Below are positions 1 to 9,570 of a DNA stretch of 64,000 nt, one piece after another. The notes below the pieces were generated by a model. That model was not told the DNA's origin and did not search any database. It was given only the letters and a program-made list of their open reading frames with translations. Origin of the DNA: Janibacter sp. Soil728 (lineage in GTDB: Bacteria; Actinomycetota; Actinomycetes; Actinomycetales; Dermatophilaceae). Made by a program: the position numbers and the translations under genes. Position 1 is the stretch's first letter. Each line of letters opens with the position of its first letter. Location: positions 25,879 to 89,878 of the forward strand of contig NZ_LMRZ01000004.1 of assembly GCF_001428305.1 (NCBI RefSeq), in the 5' to 3' direction.

Positions 1-1
1 G

Positions 2-712
2 AGCCTGTCCGCGTTCTTCGGGTGGTGCGTGCGGGAGAAGTTGATCGGCCAGAACCCGGTGACTCGGGTAAAGGTGCCCAAGGGCTCCGAGGAGCGCACC
101 GAGATGCATCCCTTCACTGAGGATGAGCTCTGGGAGGTCTACGAGGCGTGCCGGTTGCGCAACGAGCGTCTGGCCAGCATTGTTCTCGTCCTGGGCTGGA
201 CCGGCCTGCGGTGGGGCGAGGCGCGAGCGATGACCGTCGGTGATGTCGTCGAGGTGCCCACTCCCGGTCTGATGGTCCGCCGCTCGAGGTCGGAGGGGAT
301 CGGCGTGAAGTCGACGAAGGGTCGGCGGTGGCGTCGGGTCCCGGTGCCTGACGGCATCCTCCCGTTCGTGCAGGACCTGGCCGATGGCAAGGCGAAGGGG
401 GATCCGCTCTTCACCACCGATGCCGGCGGGCTGCTGAACCGTACGGCGGTGATCCGCACCCTCGACTGGAAGAAGACCGGCCACGGACGACGTCTGCATG
501 ACCTGAGGCACACGGCGGCGTGCCTGTGGCTTGCTCGAGGAGTCGACCTCGGGACGGTCCAGGCGTGGATGGGGCACGAGTCGGCGGCCACCACGAATCG
601 GTACCTGCACTTCCTTGGAACGGCAGCCGATCGAGCAGGTCTCGACCGCCTGAATCTCGAGTGGGGGTACCAGGGGGGTACCAATGTCGAGGTGGACGGG
701 GACCTGTCGTGA
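2..712 (+). CDS. Tyrosine recombinase (phage-type integrase), C-terminal part
   Basis: Site-specific recombinase of the lambda integrase class. The reading frame is open to the left window edge, so the start and most of the N-terminal DNA-binding domain lie outside; about 236 residues are visible. The catalytic set can be read in order: Arg in TGLRWGE, a Lys in the VKSTKGRRW strand, the HDLRH box, His in WMGHES and the nucleophile Tyr in TTNRYLHF. An internal GTG at 29 could serve as a start but would drop conserved sequence (LSAFFGWCV). The gene points at a tRNA-Thr 55 bases downstream, the usual position of an integrase at the end of an element inserted in a tRNA gene. The element itself would therefore lie to the left of the window. 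The family is certain; the kind of element (prophage, ICE, plasmid) is not visible. Confidence 0.93.
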   Translation, partial: SLSAFFGWCVREKLIGQNPVTRVKVPKGSEERTEMHPFTEDELWEVYEACRLRNERLASIVLVLGWTGLRWGEARAMTVGDVVEVPTPGLMVRRSRSEGIGVKSTKGRRWRRVPVPDGILPFVQDLADGKAKGDPLFTTDAGGLLNRTAVIRTLDWKKTGHGRRLHDLRHTAACLWLARGVDLGTVQAWMGHESAATTNRYLHFLGTAADRAGLDRLNLEWGYQGGTNVEVDGDLS

Positions 713-735
713 CTGCTTTTGCCGTAGAACCGACG

Positions 736-761
736 AAGCCCCCCGAGTTACCGGGGGGCTT
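736..761. terminator. Bidirectional hairpin terminator between integrase and tRNA
   Basis: Perfect 9-base arms AAGCCCCCC and GGGGGGCTT enclose an 8-base loop. It lies between the 3' ends of the convergent integrase and tRNA genes and could stop both. The plus-strand side ends in two T residues only, so this is a GC-rich actinobacterial type of hairpin and not a classic U-tract terminator. Confidence 0.7.
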
Positions 762-767
762 GCGTGG

Positions 768-841
768 AGCCGCCTGTCGGAATCGAACCGACGACCTTCT
801 CATTACGAGTGAGACGCTCTAGCCGACTGAGCTAAGGCGGC
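768..841 (-). tRNA. tRNA-Thr (anticodon CGT)
   Basis: Read on the minus strand, a complete cloverleaf of 74 bases: acceptor GCCGCCT pairing with AGGCGGC, D stem GCTC/GAGC, anticodon stem TCTCA/TGAGA with loop CTCGTAA (anticodon CGT, codon ACG, threonine), T arm GTCGG-TTCGATT-CCGAC, and discriminator T. No CCA is encoded. Its 3' end faces the integrase gene, so the attachment core of the neighbouring element is expected to lie in the 3' half of this tRNA. Confidence 0.96.
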
Positions 842-905
842 GTGCGCCCGAGGACGCGAGGCACGAGTATACGGATCCGAGCCCGTGCGACGTAATCGAC
901 CCGGC

Positions 906-1799
906 TCAGGAGGCAGCGTCCTCCGCGGCAGGGGTCGCGATGCGCTCCAGGACGACCTCGGCGATGGTCTCGGGGTGGGTCTCCATGAGCCAGTGGCCGG
1001 TCTTCAGCTCGCGGGTGATCGCCAGCTCCGGCCGGTCGCCGGCTCGACGGCGCATCTCCTCGACCGTGTAGCTCGTCGACGCCTCGGCGAAGGCGGCGTC
1101 CTTGGTGCCCCACACGTATGCGGTGGGGATGACGCGGCGGTGCACGCTGCGGCGACGAGCCCCCTTCGCCCGGCGCTTGCGCCACATCAGGGTGGGGGAG
1201 AGGGCCGCCCGGTACCAGGCGAAGGTGCCCTCGGCGGCACCCGGCGTCTTCAACCGGCGAGCGTCGTACGCGGCGCGCTCGCGCGGCATGCCGATCTTCT
1301 CCAGGATCTGCTGGGCGAAGAGCCGGAAGAACAGCACCGGCAGCACCGGCAGCGCGAAGAGCGCCATGTACCAGCTGTGCTTGTGCTGCTCTCGGACGCG
1401 GAACCCGTGCGCCATCCCGGCGGGGCTCGGCGTCGACAGCACGGTCAGGGTCGCGACGCGCTCCGGCTGGCGTGCGGCGATCGCCCAGGCCAACGCTCCG
1501 CCCCAGTCGTGCCCGACGATGTGCGCCCGCTCGGCGCCGACCTCGTCGAGCAGCGCGACGACATCGGCGACCATCTGGGTGATCTCGTAGTCGAGGTGGT
1601 TGCCGGGACGGGCGCCGGGGGAGTAACCCCGCAGGTCGGGCGCGATGACCCGCACGCCGGTGGCGGTGAGCAGCGGCGTCACCCTGTCCCAGGCCGTCCG
1701 GTCCTGCGGCCACCCGTGCAGCAGGACAACGAGGTCCGCGCCCTCGGGACCGGAGTCGTCGACGTCGAAGGTCAGGCCGTCATGGGAGTAGTAGCGCAC
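906..1799 (-). CDS. Alpha/beta hydrolase, epoxide hydrolase-like
   Basis: Cytoplasmic alpha/beta-fold hydrolase of 297 residues. The oxyanion-hole motif HGWPQDRTAW lies near residue 28, the nucleophile elbow GHDWGG has Asp rather than Ser, and the catalytic His is in KTGHWLMETHPE near the C-terminus. Asp at the elbow is the signature of the soluble epoxide hydrolase and haloalkane dehalogenase branches, and HGWPQ plus GHDWGG fits epoxide hydrolase best. Substrate unknown. The start is a GTG; 39 bases separate it from the divergently transcribed SRPBCC gene, so the two may share a control region. The acidic member of the triad is not assigned with certainty (a candidate Asp is in YVWGTKDAAF). 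Confidence 0.85.
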   Translation of the reverse strand: MRYYSHDGLTFDVDDSGPEGADLVVLLHGWPQDRTAWDRVTPLLTATGVRVIAPDLRGYSPGARPGNHLDYEITQMVADVVALLDEVGAERAHIVGHDWGGALAWAIAARQPERVATLTVLSTPSPAGMAHGFRVREQHKHSWYMALFALPVLPVLFFRLFAQQILEKIGMPRERAAYDARRLKTPGAAEGTFAWYRAALSPTLMWRKRRAKGARRRSVHRRVIPTAYVWGTKDAAFAEASTSYTVEEMRRRAGDRPELAITRELKTGHWLMETHPETIAEVVLERIATPAAEDAAS

Positions 1800-1838
1800 G
1801 ACTCGAACCGTAGTTCATGTGTGCGGTTGGATTGGGGT

Positions 1839-2285
1839 GTGACCCCGCAGCGCTTCGTCTTCCACCACGAGTGGTCCCTGCCCGGACCGGCTGAGCCGGT
1901 CATCGACGCGCTCGCCGACATCGAGCACTACCCGCGGTGGTGGCCCCAGGTTCGATCGGTGGAGTCGCTCGATGTCATGTCCGGGCGGGCCCGGATCCGC
2001 AGCCTGCTGCCGGTCACCCTGCATCTCGTCCTCACCCGCGAGATCGAGGACCGCGAAGGGGGCCACCTGCGTGTTGCCCTCGACGGTGACCTCAGCGGGT
2101 GGGCCCAGTGGTCGGTCGCCACGAGCGGGGAGATGACGACGGCGACCTTCGACCAAGAGGTGAGGGTCGCCGCCCGGTTGTCCCGGGCGGCGACCCTCGC
2201 GCCTGCTGTCCTGCGAGCCAACCACGCGTGGATGATGCGGCAGGGCCGCCACGGGTTGGCTCAGGAGATCACTCGCTGTCGCTGA
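1839..2285 (+). CDS. SRPBCC (START/polyketide cyclase-like) family protein
   Basis: Small helix-grip protein of 148 residues. The N-terminal pattern [20 protein letters not shown] is the classic opening of SRPBCC ligand-binding proteins, followed by alternating beta strands and a C-terminal helix ([13 protein letters not shown]). Such proteins bind hydrophobic ligands or act as cyclases or chaperones; the ligand here cannot be told. I chose the GTG at 1839, directly before the conserved core; upstream in-frame sequence overlaps the divergent hydrolase. The last 17 bases overlap the 3' end of the convergent ppa gene. Confidence 0.75.
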   Translation: MTPQRFVFHHEWSLPGPAEPVIDALADIEHYPRWWPQVRSVESLDVMSGRARIRSLLPVTLHLVLTREIEDREGGHLRVALDGDLSGWAQWSVATSGEMTTATFDQEVRVAARLSRAATLAPAVLRANHAWMMRQGRHGLAQEITRCR

Positions 2286-2895
2286 GCGGGTTCTCCTTGG
2301 TCGCGAGCTCGTCGCGTGCCCGGGCAGCGGCGGCCTTGATGTCTTCCTCCGAGTGGGTCACGTCCTTCTGGGGCGTGTGACCGGCCGGCATGTTCCAGCG
2401 GGCAGTGCTCATGCCATTGGCCTTGGCGCGCTCGATGGCCTCGCGGACGGTCTGCTCGGCCTCCTCGCGGCCGACCCAGTGGGCGCCCTCGACGGACTTG
2501 CCGGGCTCGAGGTCCTTGTAGGTCTCGAAGAAGTGCTGGATCTCGAGGCGGTCGAACTCGCTGATGTCCTCGAGGTCCTTGATGTTCTCCTTGCGCGGGT
2601 CACCCGCGGGCACGCACAGGACCTTGTCGTCGCCACCGGCCTCGTCACGCATGTGGAACATGCCGATCGGCCGGGCGCGCACGAGGCAACCGGGCCAGGT
2701 CGGCTCGTCGAGGAGGACGAGCACGTCGAGCGGGTCGCCGTCCTCGCCGAGGCTGTCCTCGACATAGCCGTAGTCGCTCGGGTAGGCCATGGAGGTGAAG
2801 AGCATGCGGTCGAGGCGGATGCGCCCGGTGGCGTGGTCGACCTCGTACTTGTTCTTCTGGCCCTTCGGGATCTCGATGGTGACGTCGAACTCCAC
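2269..2895 (-). CDS. ppa: Inorganic pyrophosphatase
   Basis: Family I soluble pyrophosphatase (PPi + H2O to 2 Pi), which pulls biosynthetic reactions forward in the cytoplasm. The N-terminus [20 protein letters not shown], the YPSDYGYVE segment and the metal-binding signature DGDPLDV are all present. At 208 residues it is about 40 longer than the usual bacterial enzyme; the extra part is a charged C-terminal tail (from about residue 165) that ends with KENPLSDSE. It is divergent from dacB with 85 bases between the starts, the same ppa/dacB pairing seen in other actinobacteria. The 3' end overlaps the SRPBCC gene by 17 bases. Confidence 0.96.
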   Translation of the reverse strand: MEFDVTIEIPKGQKNKYEVDHATGRIRLDRMLFTSMAYPSDYGYVEDSLGEDGDPLDVLVLLDEPTWPGCLVRARPIGMFHMRDEAGGDDKVLCVPAGDPRKENIKDLEDISEFDRLEIQHFFETYKDLEPGKSVEGAHWVGREEAEQTVREAIERAKANGMSTARWNMPAGHTPQKDVTHSEEDIKAAAARARDELATKENPLSDSE

Positions 2896-2980
2896 AGGTG
2901 TACCTCTTGTCCGTGATGGGTGAACTACTCTCGAGGCCAGTGTTCCACCACCACCGCCAAAACACCGCAGGGGGCCACGC

Positions 2981-4375
2981 GTGCGACGCGCTCTGATCGC
3001 CGTGACCTCTGTCGCAGCCCTGGTCGTCGGCTACGGCGTGGCCGATGCGCATGACCGGGTCCCGGGCGTGCTGACCATCGACGAGGCCGTCTCCGAGCAG
3101 GTCCCGCGGCCCGTCGAGCCGTCCGTGGTCCTGCCCCCGGCGTCCAAGAGCGCTCCAGCCCCGACGGAGGTCGGCCTCACCCGCGCCCTGCGCGCGGACG
3201 TGCGCAACAAGCAGCTGGGCCCGCGCGTCGGTGTCGTCGTCCGCGACGCGCTGACCGGCGAGACCCTCTACTCCCGGGGCGAGGACCGCCCCCAGACACC
3301 CGCCTCGACCGCCAAGCTGCTCACGGCCGCCGCGGTGGCCGAGCGTGCCGATCTCAGCACGACCATGACCACCACGGTCGTGCGTGGCGAGGACGACGAG
3401 CTCGTCCTCGTCGCCTCCGGAGACACGATGCTCGCCAAGGGCGCGGGCGATCCGACCAAGGTCGAGGGCCGTGCCGGTCTGGCTGACCTGGCCAAGCAGG
3501 TCGCCACCTCCCTGGGGACGAAGGGGGGAGCCCGCCTCTCCCTTCGCCTCGACGCCACGTACGCGGCCGGCGAGCGCTACGCCCCGACCTGGGACATGGC
3601 CGACGTCGCGGCCGGCTACACCCAGGGTGTGTCGATGGTGGGACTCGCCGGTGACCGGCCCGAGCCCTTCCGGCCCTCGCCCAGGTTCCCGGAGAAGGCC
3701 GTCCTCAAGGCCTTCGCGGCGCAGCTGAAGAAGGCGGGCGTCAAGGTCACCGTCGACGACTCCGCGGCGTCGTGGAAGCAGGCTGCCCCGCAGGGCGCCG
3801 AGCAGCTCGGGGCCGTCGAGTCGGCGCCCCTCGGTGACGTGCTCGCACTCGCGCTCGACGACAGCGACAACGCCCTGACCGAGAACGTGGCGCGACAGGC
3901 TGCGGTCGCCGACGGCGCGGGCGCCTCCTTCGCCGAGGTGACCGCCTGGGTGAGGGCCACCCTCGAGAGTGCCGGGATCGACCTCACCGGGGTCAGGCTC
4001 AAGGACAACTGCGGCCTCAGCTCAGGGCAGCTCGTGCCGGCGCGGGTCACCTCAGATGTCATGCAGCTGGGCATCACCGGATCAGCACGGACGATGAGTC
4101 TCGTGCTGTCGGAGCTGCCGATCGCCGGGCTGACCGGGACCTTGCACGAGCGCTTCCAGACCAGTTCCTCGCACGCCGCCGCGGGCATCGCCCGGGCCAA
4201 GACCGGCACCCTCACCGGCACCTCGGCGCTGGCCGGGACGACGACGACGCAGGAGGGGCGACTGCTGTCCTTCGTGATCGTCGCCGATCGCGTCCCGTCG
4301 ACGACGGGCACGCTCGGCGCTCGGGCCGGCCTCGACCAGATCGTCGCCGACCTGACGGCCTGCGGCTGCCGCTGA
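2981..4375 (+). CDS. dacB: D-alanyl-D-alanine carboxypeptidase/endopeptidase (PBP4 family)
   Basis: Exported penicillin-binding protein of 464 residues that trims peptidoglycan stem peptides or cuts cross-links. An N-terminal hydrophobic segment (residues 2-22) acts as signal peptide or anchor. The three active-site motifs are complete: S109-T-A-K112 (TPASTAKLL), SDN in [10 protein letters not shown], and KTG in [14 protein letters not shown]. Length and the insert between the first two motifs fit class C (PBP4/DacB) enzymes. The GTG start is preceded by GCAGGGGG. It begins the ppa|dacB-DUF2342-tilS-hpt-ftsH series, a conserved actinobacterial order. Confidence 0.94.
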   Translation: MRRALIAVTSVAALVVGYGVADAHDRVPGVLTIDEAVSEQVPRPVEPSVVLPPASKSAPAPTEVGLTRALRADVRNKQLGPRVGVVVRDALTGETLYSRGEDRPQTPASTAKLLTAAAVAERADLSTTMTTTVVRGEDDELVLVASGDTMLAKGAGDPTKVEGRAGLADLAKQVATSLGTKGGARLSLRLDATYAAGERYAPTWDMADVAAGYTQGVSMVGLAGDRPEPFRPSPRFPEKAVLKAFAAQLKKAGVKVTVDDSAASWKQAAPQGAEQLGAVESAPLGDVLALALDDSDNALTENVARQAAVADGAGASFAEVTAWVRATLESAGIDLTGVRLKDNCGLSSGQLVPARVTSDVMQLGITGSARTMSLVLSELPIAGLTGTLHERFQTSSSHAAAGIARAKTGTLTGTSALAGTTTTQEGRLLSFVIVADRVPSTTGTLGARAGLDQIVADLTACGCR

Positions 4376-4446
4376 TCAGTCCGCTCGGCGCACTGCCCCC
4401 GACATCGCGGGTTGGGCGAAGGGGGTCTGCTCCGTAGTGTGGGCCC

Positions 4447-5490
4447 GTGACCCAATACGTGGACTGGAAGTTCGCCAAGACCGCAGGCGCGCGGCTCGTC
4501 CCGCCCGGGCCCGACGTGAGCCACGACGAGGCAGCCGAGACGGTCGCCGAGATCCGCGAGCTCGCAGCCGCAGCAGTCGCACCCGTCGCGGCCACCTCGC
4601 GGCTGACGGCACCCGGGGACGCGCCGGCCCCGCTGGTCGTCGACCGGCCGACGTGGATCGAGGTCAACGCCGACTCCATGGCAGCGCTGCTCGACCCCGC
4701 GATGCAGGCCATGGCGAGCCGCAAGAGCAAGGAACCGTGGGGGCCGGCCCAGGCCATCGGGTCCAAGCTCACCGGTGCCGAGGCCGGCGGCATGCTCGCC
4801 TTCCTCTCCACCAAGGTCCTGGGGCAGTACGACATCGCGCCCGACGGCACCCCGGCACTCCTGCTCGTCGCGCCCAACATCGTGACGACCGAGCGTGACC
4901 TGTCCGTCGTGCCACGAGACTTCCGCTTCTGGGTCTGCCTCCACGAGGAGACCCACCGGGTGCAGTTCACCGCGGTGCCGTGGCTGCGCGGTCACATCAT
5001 CGACAGTGCCCGGAACCTCGCCGGTGACCTCATGCCGGATGCCGAGTCCCTGAAGTCGCGCCTCGAGCAGATGGCCACCCAGGTGCCCCGCGTGCTCAGC
5101 GGCGACGGTCAGGGCCTGGCCGAGCTGGTCATCACCCCCGAGCAGCGTGAGCGCATGGCCGAGGTCACCGCCGTGATGTCCCTCCTCGAGGGCCACGCCG
5201 ATGTCGTCATGGACGACGTGGGCCCCGATCACGTGCCGACGGTGGCGACCATCCGCGAACGCTTCACCACGCGCCGCAAGGGTGCCGGAGCCGCAGACCG
5301 CCTGCTGCGTCGCCTGCTCGGTCTCGAGGCCAAGATGCGCCAGTACCGGGACGGCGCCGTCTTCGTCCGCGAGGTGCAGGACACGGTCGGTGTCGACGGC
5401 TTCAACGCCGTCTGGACCTCTCCCGAGACCCTGCCGACCGCCCTCGAGATCACCGAGCCCGCCGCCTGGGTGCGCCGGGTCCACGGCTGA
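4447..5490 (+). CDS. Zinc-dependent metalloprotease-like protein (DUF2342 family)
   Basis: Protein of 347 residues from the actinobacterial DUF2342 family, sometimes labelled coenzyme F420 biosynthesis-associated. The central motif H166-E-E-T-H170 (CLHEETHRVQF) is a gluzincin-type zinc site; other conserved parts are WIEVNADSMAALLDP and the C-terminal FNAVWTSPETLPT. No signal peptide is seen. The function is not established; in many actinobacteria it lies between dacB and tilS, as here. It ends one base before the tilS start, so the two are almost certainly cotranscribed. Confidence 0.85.
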   Translation: MTQYVDWKFAKTAGARLVPPGPDVSHDEAAETVAEIRELAAAAVAPVAATSRLTAPGDAPAPLVVDRPTWIEVNADSMAALLDPAMQAMASRKSKEPWGPAQAIGSKLTGAEAGGMLAFLSTKVLGQYDIAPDGTPALLLVAPNIVTTERDLSVVPRDFRFWVCLHEETHRVQFTAVPWLRGHIIDSARNLAGDLMPDAESLKSRLEQMATQVPRVLSGDGQGLAELVITPEQRERMAEVTAVMSLLEGHADVVMDDVGPDHVPTVATIRERFTTRRKGAGAADRLLRRLLGLEAKMRQYRDGAVFVREVQDTVGVDGFNAVWTSPETLPTALEITEPAAWVRRVHG

Positions 5491-5491
5491 G

Positions 5492-6496
5492 GTGGGTGCC
5501 GGTCACCCCTCCCAGGCCGACTGCCGAAGGGGGGTCCGTGCGGTCCTCGCCGGGCTCCCGGCCGGCTCGCTGGTGCTCGCCGCGGTCAGCGGTGGCACCG
5601 ACTCCCTGGCCCTCGCGGGGGCACTGGCCGCAGAGGGATCAGCCCACGACGTGACCGTCGGAGCGATCGTCGTCGACCACGGGCTCCAGGAGGAGTCCGC
5701 CGACACGGCCGTGCTCGCCGCCCAGCAGTGCGCGGACCTCGGGCTCGCCCCGGTCGCTGTCGTGCAGGCCGTCGTCACGACCTCCGGCGACGGGATGGAG
5801 GCCGATGCCCGCGACGCGCGGTACTCCGCGCTCGCCGAGACCGCCGCAGCGATGGGGGAGGAGCACCCCGCCCACGTCGTCCTGCTCGGTCACACCCGTG
5901 ACGACCAGGCCGAGCAGGTGCTGCTCGGCCTCGCCCGTGGCTCCGGCGCCCGGTCGCTCGCCGGGATGGCGGACCTCGTCGTGCGGGAGGGGACTCCCTT
6001 CGTCCGGCCCTTGCTGCACCTGCCCCGCACGACGACCGAGCAGGCCTGCGCGGCATGGGGGCTCGTGGCGTGGGAGGACCCGATGAACTCCGACCGGGCC
6101 TACACCCGAGTGCGTGCCCGGCAGGCACTCGCGGCCCTCGAGGAGGATCTCGGTCCGGGACTCGCCGAGGCGTTGGCGCGCAGCGCCGACCTGCTGCGCG
6201 ACGACGCCGACCTGCTCGACGACCTCGCCGAGCAGGCCCTGCCCGACGACGACCCGGCCGGCATCCCGGTGACGGACCTCGTCGAGCTGGCCCCCGCCCT
6301 TCGCTCACGGGTGTGGCGTCGGCTCCTCGTGCGGGCCGGTGCGCCGGCGGGGGCCCTCAGCGCCGCGCACGTCGCCGGCTGCGACCGCCTCGTCACCGAC
6401 TGGCACGGCCAGGGCCCCCTCCACCTGCCCGGCGACCTGCGGGTGCGTCGAGCCGACCACCGGGTGCACATCGGGCGCACACCTGGTGGACAATGA
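5492..6496 (+). CDS. tilS: tRNA(Ile)-lysidine synthase
   Basis: Modifies the wobble C34 of the AUA-reading tRNA-Ile to lysidine using lysine and ATP, changing both codon and amino-acid identity. The PP-loop S33-G-G-T-D-S38 (AAVSGGTDSLAL) and the following VDHGLQEES and GHTRDDQAEQVLLGLARGSG motifs identify it. At 334 residues it has the N-terminal domain plus a short C-terminal part, as in other actinobacteria. The GTG at 5492 starts one base after the upstream stop; a longer upstream frame exists but lies inside the DUF2342 gene. Essential in most bacteria. Confidence 0.95.
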   Translation: MGAGHPSQADCRRGVRAVLAGLPAGSLVLAAVSGGTDSLALAGALAAEGSAHDVTVGAIVVDHGLQEESADTAVLAAQQCADLGLAPVAVVQAVVTTSGDGMEADARDARYSALAETAAAMGEEHPAHVVLLGHTRDDQAEQVLLGLARGSGARSLAGMADLVVREGTPFVRPLLHLPRTTTEQACAAWGLVAWEDPMNSDRAYTRVRARQALAALEEDLGPGLAEALARSADLLRDDADLLDDLAEQALPDDDPAGIPVTDLVELAPALRSRVWRRLLVRAGAPAGALSAAHVAGCDRLVTDWHGQGPLHLPGDLRVRRADHRVHIGRTPGGQ

Positions 6497-6524
6497 GACC
6501 GGCCCGACCCGACAAAGGAGAGCT

Positions 6525-7076
6525 GTGGACTCCAAGGACATCCAGGACGACCTCGTCGAGGTCCTCATCACCGAGGACCAGATCCAGGCGAGGCTCGCGG
6601 AGCTCGCCACCGAGGTCTGGGAGCACTACCAGGGCAAGGACGTGCTGCTGGTCGGCGTCCTGAAGGGCGCCGTCATGGTGATGGCCGACTTCATGCGCCA
6701 CCTGCCCGGCTCGGCACCCATGGACTGGATGGCGGTCAGCTCCTACGGCTCCGGGACCAAGTCCTCCGGTGTCGTGCGCATCCTCAAGGACCTCGACACC
6801 GACATCAGCGGCAAGCACGTGCTGATCGTCGAGGACATCATCGACTCCGGCCTGACGCTGTCGTGGATCCGCGCCAACCTCGACTCCCGCTCGCCCGCGT
6901 CCGTCGAGATCCTCACGCTGCTGCGCAAGCCCGAGGCCGCCAAGGTCGAGATCGACACCCGCTGGGTCGGCTTCGACATCGCCAACGAGTTCGTCGTCGG
7001 TTACGGCCTCGACTACGCCGAGGGCTACCGCAACCTGCGCGATGTCGCGACGCTCGCGCCGCACGTGTACTCGTAG
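6525..7076 (+). CDS. hpt: Hypoxanthine phosphoribosyltransferase
   Basis: Purine salvage enzyme: hypoxanthine or guanine + PRPP to IMP or GMP. The PRPP-binding motif is VLIVEDIIDSG (E103-D to G109), the flexible-loop SSYGSGTKSSG and the C-terminal purine-contact stretch RWVGFDIANEFVVGYGLDY are intact. 183 residues, normal length. Start GTG at 6525 follows a strong AAAGGAG site at 6514-6520. The tilS-hpt-ftsH order is very widely conserved in bacteria. Confidence 0.97.
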   Translation: MDSKDIQDDLVEVLITEDQIQARLAELATEVWEHYQGKDVLLVGVLKGAVMVMADFMRHLPGSAPMDWMAVSSYGSGTKSSGVVRILKDLDTDISGKHVLIVEDIIDSGLTLSWIRANLDSRSPASVEILTLLRKPEAAKVEIDTRWVGFDIANEFVVGYGLDYAEGYRNLRDVATLAPHVYS

Positions 7077-7136
7077 GTCGCCACTCGTCGTCGCTCGCCG
7101 CTCGTCGTCGCGGTCACGAGCTGCGAACGGCGCTGG

Positions 7137-7194
7137 GGATGAAGCCCCGCTCGTCGGTCCCCGCCTCGCGTGATCGTGAGGCGGGGCTTCATCC
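7137..7194. terminator. Nested hairpins after hpt
   Basis: Outer arms GGATGAAGCCCCGC (7137-7150) and GCGGGGCTTCATCC (7181-7194) are perfectly complementary over 14 bases. Between them, CCCGCCTC and GAGGCGGG form a second hairpin that shares the right GCGGGG and so competes with the outer stem. Likely the hpt terminator; the mutually exclusive pairing could allow attenuation but no leader peptide is seen. Confidence 0.55.
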
Positions 7195-7200
7195 TTGAGT

Positions 7201-7271
7201 CGCGCCGCCCCGCACCTCGTGCCGCTCCCGTCATGGGTCCCGCGGTCGCGCGCCGCCCCGCACCTCGTGCC
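7201..7271 (+). repeat. 23-base direct repeat pair before ftsH
   Basis: Two identical copies of a GC-rich 23-mer beginning CGCGCCGCCCC and ending CCTCGTGCC, at 7201-7223 and 7249-7271 (48 bases apart). The spacer also contains CCCGTCATGGG. Function unknown. Confidence 0.75.
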
Positions 7272-7446
7272 CGCCTCAGGTCGGTCACTCGCGTCCGTGG
7301 GAACCCGTGGGAACACCTCCGCGCAGGTGGTCGTTGGTCTGGTGACCGCTCGATGCCGGGGTTCAGGTAGTTTCGTCCTGATGTCCCCGCTGTCGCTGGG
7401 GTCGCCACGTCGTCGAGTCAGGAAGTCCGGGAAGCCCCGTACCCGT

Positions 7447-9567
7447 ATGAACGCCAAGAAGATCTTCCGCGCACCCGCATTCTGGGCACTGCTGCTCATC
7501 GCAGTCTTCGTCCTGATGTTCACGACGCGAAACAGCAACGAGTACTCGCGCGTGGACACGTCTGCCGCCGAAAAGCTCGTGACCACGGGCAAGGTCAAGG
7601 ACGCCCACTTCACGACCGACAACCTCTTGCAGCTCGACCTCAAGGACGGGGAGACCTACTCCGACGGTGAGTCGGTCAAGGACGCCACGAAGGTCGAGAC
7701 CGAGTTCATCGACGCGCGGGCAGGTCAGATGCTCAACCTCGTCGAGAAGAACGTCGACGGGGTGCAGAACGACACGGTCGAGACGCCGAGCGTCTGGTCG
7801 AGCCTGCTCTTCTCGCTGCTGCCCCTCGTGCTGCTCGTGGGCCTCTTCTGGTTCATCCTCAGCCAGGCCCAGGGCGGCGGCTCCAAGGTCATGCAGTTCG
7901 GCAAGTCCAAGGCCAAGCTCGCCAGCAAGGACACCCCCAAGGTGACCTTCAGCGACGTGGCCGGTGCCGACGAGGCCGTCGAGGAGCTGCACGAGATCGT
8001 CGAGTTCCTCCGCGAGCCCAGCAAGTTCCTCGCGGTGGGCGCCAAGATCCCCAAGGGCGTGCTGCTCTACGGCCAGCCCGGTACCGGTAAGACCCTGCTG
8101 GCGCGCGCCGTCGCGGGCGAGGCCGGCGTGCCCTTCTACTCCATCTCCGGCTCGGACTTCGTCGAGATGTTCGTCGGTGTCGGTGCCAGCCGCGTGCGCG
8201 ACCTCTTCGAGCAGGCCAAGGCCAACTCCCCGGCGATCATCTTCGTCGACGAGATCGACGCCGTGGGACGTCACCGCGGCGCCGGCATGGGTGGCGGCCA
8301 CGACGAGCGGGAGCAGACGCTCAACCAGCTGCTCGTCGAGATGGACGGCTTCGACGTCAAGACCAATGTCATCCTCATCGCGGCGACCAACCGCCCCGAC
8401 ATCCTCGACCCGGCGCTGCTGCGCCCGGGCCGCTTCGACCGGCAGATCGCCATCGAGAACCCCGACATGATCGGTCGCCACCGCATCCTCGAGGTGCACG
8501 CGGCCGGCAAGCCGATGGCCCCCGGCGTCGACCTGCTCACCGTCGCCCGTCGCACCCCCGGCATGACCGGCGCCGACCTGGCCAATGTCCTCAACGAGGC
8601 AGCGCTCCTCACGGCCCGTCTCGACAAGCAGTTCATCGACGACGAGATCCTCGACGAGGCCATCGACCGCGTCATCGCCGGCCCGCAGAAGCGCACCCGG
8701 ATCATGAGCGCCCAAGAGCGCAAGATCACGGCTTACCACGAGGGTGGGCACGCGCTCGTGGCCGCGGCGATGAACCACACCGCTCCGGTCACGAAGATCA
8801 CGATCCTCCCGCGTGGCCGCGCTCTCGGCTACACGATGGTCATGCCGCTGGATGACAAGTACTCGACCACGCGCAACGAGATCCTCGACCAGCTCGCCTA
8901 CGCCCTCGGCGGTCGCGTCGCGGAGGAGATGATCTTCCACGACCCGTCCACCGGTGCGTCCAACGACATCGAGAAGGCCACGGGCATGGCCCGCAAGATG
9001 GTCACCGAGTTCGGCATGAGCGAGAAGATCGGTGCGGTCAAGCTCGGCCAGTCCAGCGGCGAGGTCTTCCTCGGCAAGGACATGGGCCACCAGCGCGACT
9101 ACTCCGAGGAGGTCGCGGGGATCATCGACCACGAGGTCCGACGATTCATCGAGGCCGCCCACGACGAGGCCTGGCACGCGCTCAACGACAACCGCGACGT
9201 CCTCGACGCTCTCGTGCTGGAGCTGCTCGAGCACGAGACGCTCAACACCAAGGACCTCGAGGTCGTCTTCGCCGACGTGCGCAAGCGTCCCAAGCGCCCG
9301 ACGTGGCTGAGCAGCGAGTACCGCACCATCTCCGACATCCCGCCGGTCCTCACACCCGCCGAGCAGGCCGCCATGCGCGCCCGTGACGGCGAGCAGCGCC
9401 AGACCGGGGCGTCGCAGGGCGACCCCGGCATCACCGAGGCCATCGACCGCGCCGCCGAAGAGGGCGCGACGATCCCGGCGGACGAGGCGGACGAGCGTCC
9501 CGCCACCGAGATCCGTCAGGTCGCACCGGGCGAGGCCGTCGACGGCGACGACCAGGGACGCGGCTGA
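7447..9567 (+). CDS. ftsH: ATP-dependent zinc metalloprotease FtsH
   Basis: Membrane-anchored AAA+ protease that degrades misassembled membrane proteins and selected regulators. 706 residues: two membrane helices (about 11-26 and 118-140) around an extracytoplasmic loop, Walker A GQPGTGKT (209-216), Walker B IIFVDEID, second region of homology [21 protein letters not shown], and the zinc site H431-E-G-G-H435 with a later D ligand region. The C-terminus (about residue 610 onward) is a long acidic, low-complexity tail usual in actinobacteria. I chose the ATG at 7447 because it places the first helix at the N-terminus; an ATG at 7381 is also in frame. folE follows after 3 bases. Confidence 0.97.
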   Translation: MNAKKIFRAPAFWALLLIAVFVLMFTTRNSNEYSRVDTSAAEKLVTTGKVKDAHFTTDNLLQLDLKDGETYSDGESVKDATKVETEFIDARAGQMLNLVEKNVDGVQNDTVETPSVWSSLLFSLLPLVLLVGLFWFILSQAQGGGSKVMQFGKSKAKLASKDTPKVTFSDVAGADEAVEELHEIVEFLREPSKFLAVGAKIPKGVLLYGQPGTGKTLLARAVAGEAGVPFYSISGSDFVEMFVGVGASRVRDLFEQAKANSPAIIFVDEIDAVGRHRGAGMGGGHDEREQTLNQLLVEMDGFDVKTNVILIAATNRPDILDPALLRPGRFDRQIAIENPDMIGRHRILEVHAAGKPMAPGVDLLTVARRTPGMTGADLANVLNEAALLTARLDKQFIDDEILDEAIDRVIAGPQKRTRIMSAQERKITAYHEGGHALVAAAMNHTAPVTKITILPRGRALGYTMVMPLDDKYSTTRNEILDQLAYALGGRVAEEMIFHDPSTGASNDIEKATGMARKMVTEFGMSEKIGAVKLGQSSGEVFLGKDMGHQRDYSEEVAGIIDHEVRRFIEAAHDEAWHALNDNRDVLDALVLELLEHETLNTKDLEVVFADVRKRPKRPTWLSSEYRTISDIPPVLTPAEQAAMRARDGEQRQTGASQGDPGITEAIDRAAEEGATIPADEADERPATEIRQVAPGEAVDGDDQGRG

Positions 9568-9570
9568 CCG

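Larger units (their letters stand above)
7077..7446. other. 370-base gene-free stretch between hpt and ftsH
   Basis: No convincing gene. It holds nested inverted repeats (7137-7194), a 23-base direct repeat (copies at 7201 and 7249), short near-repeats of CTCGTCGTCG at 7085-7110, and a tandem GTGGGAAC pair near 7300. An in-frame extension of ftsH runs back through part of it but has no ribosome site and low-complexity composition. The ftsH promoter should lie in its right half (TAGTTT at 7368 could be a -10 element; no good -35 seen). Confidence 0.6.

Noticed and set aside
34-700. Antisense open frames opposite the integrase and other genes
   Set aside because: High GC makes long antisense frames common; these are Arg/Ala/Pro rich, lack ribosome sites and lack domains.
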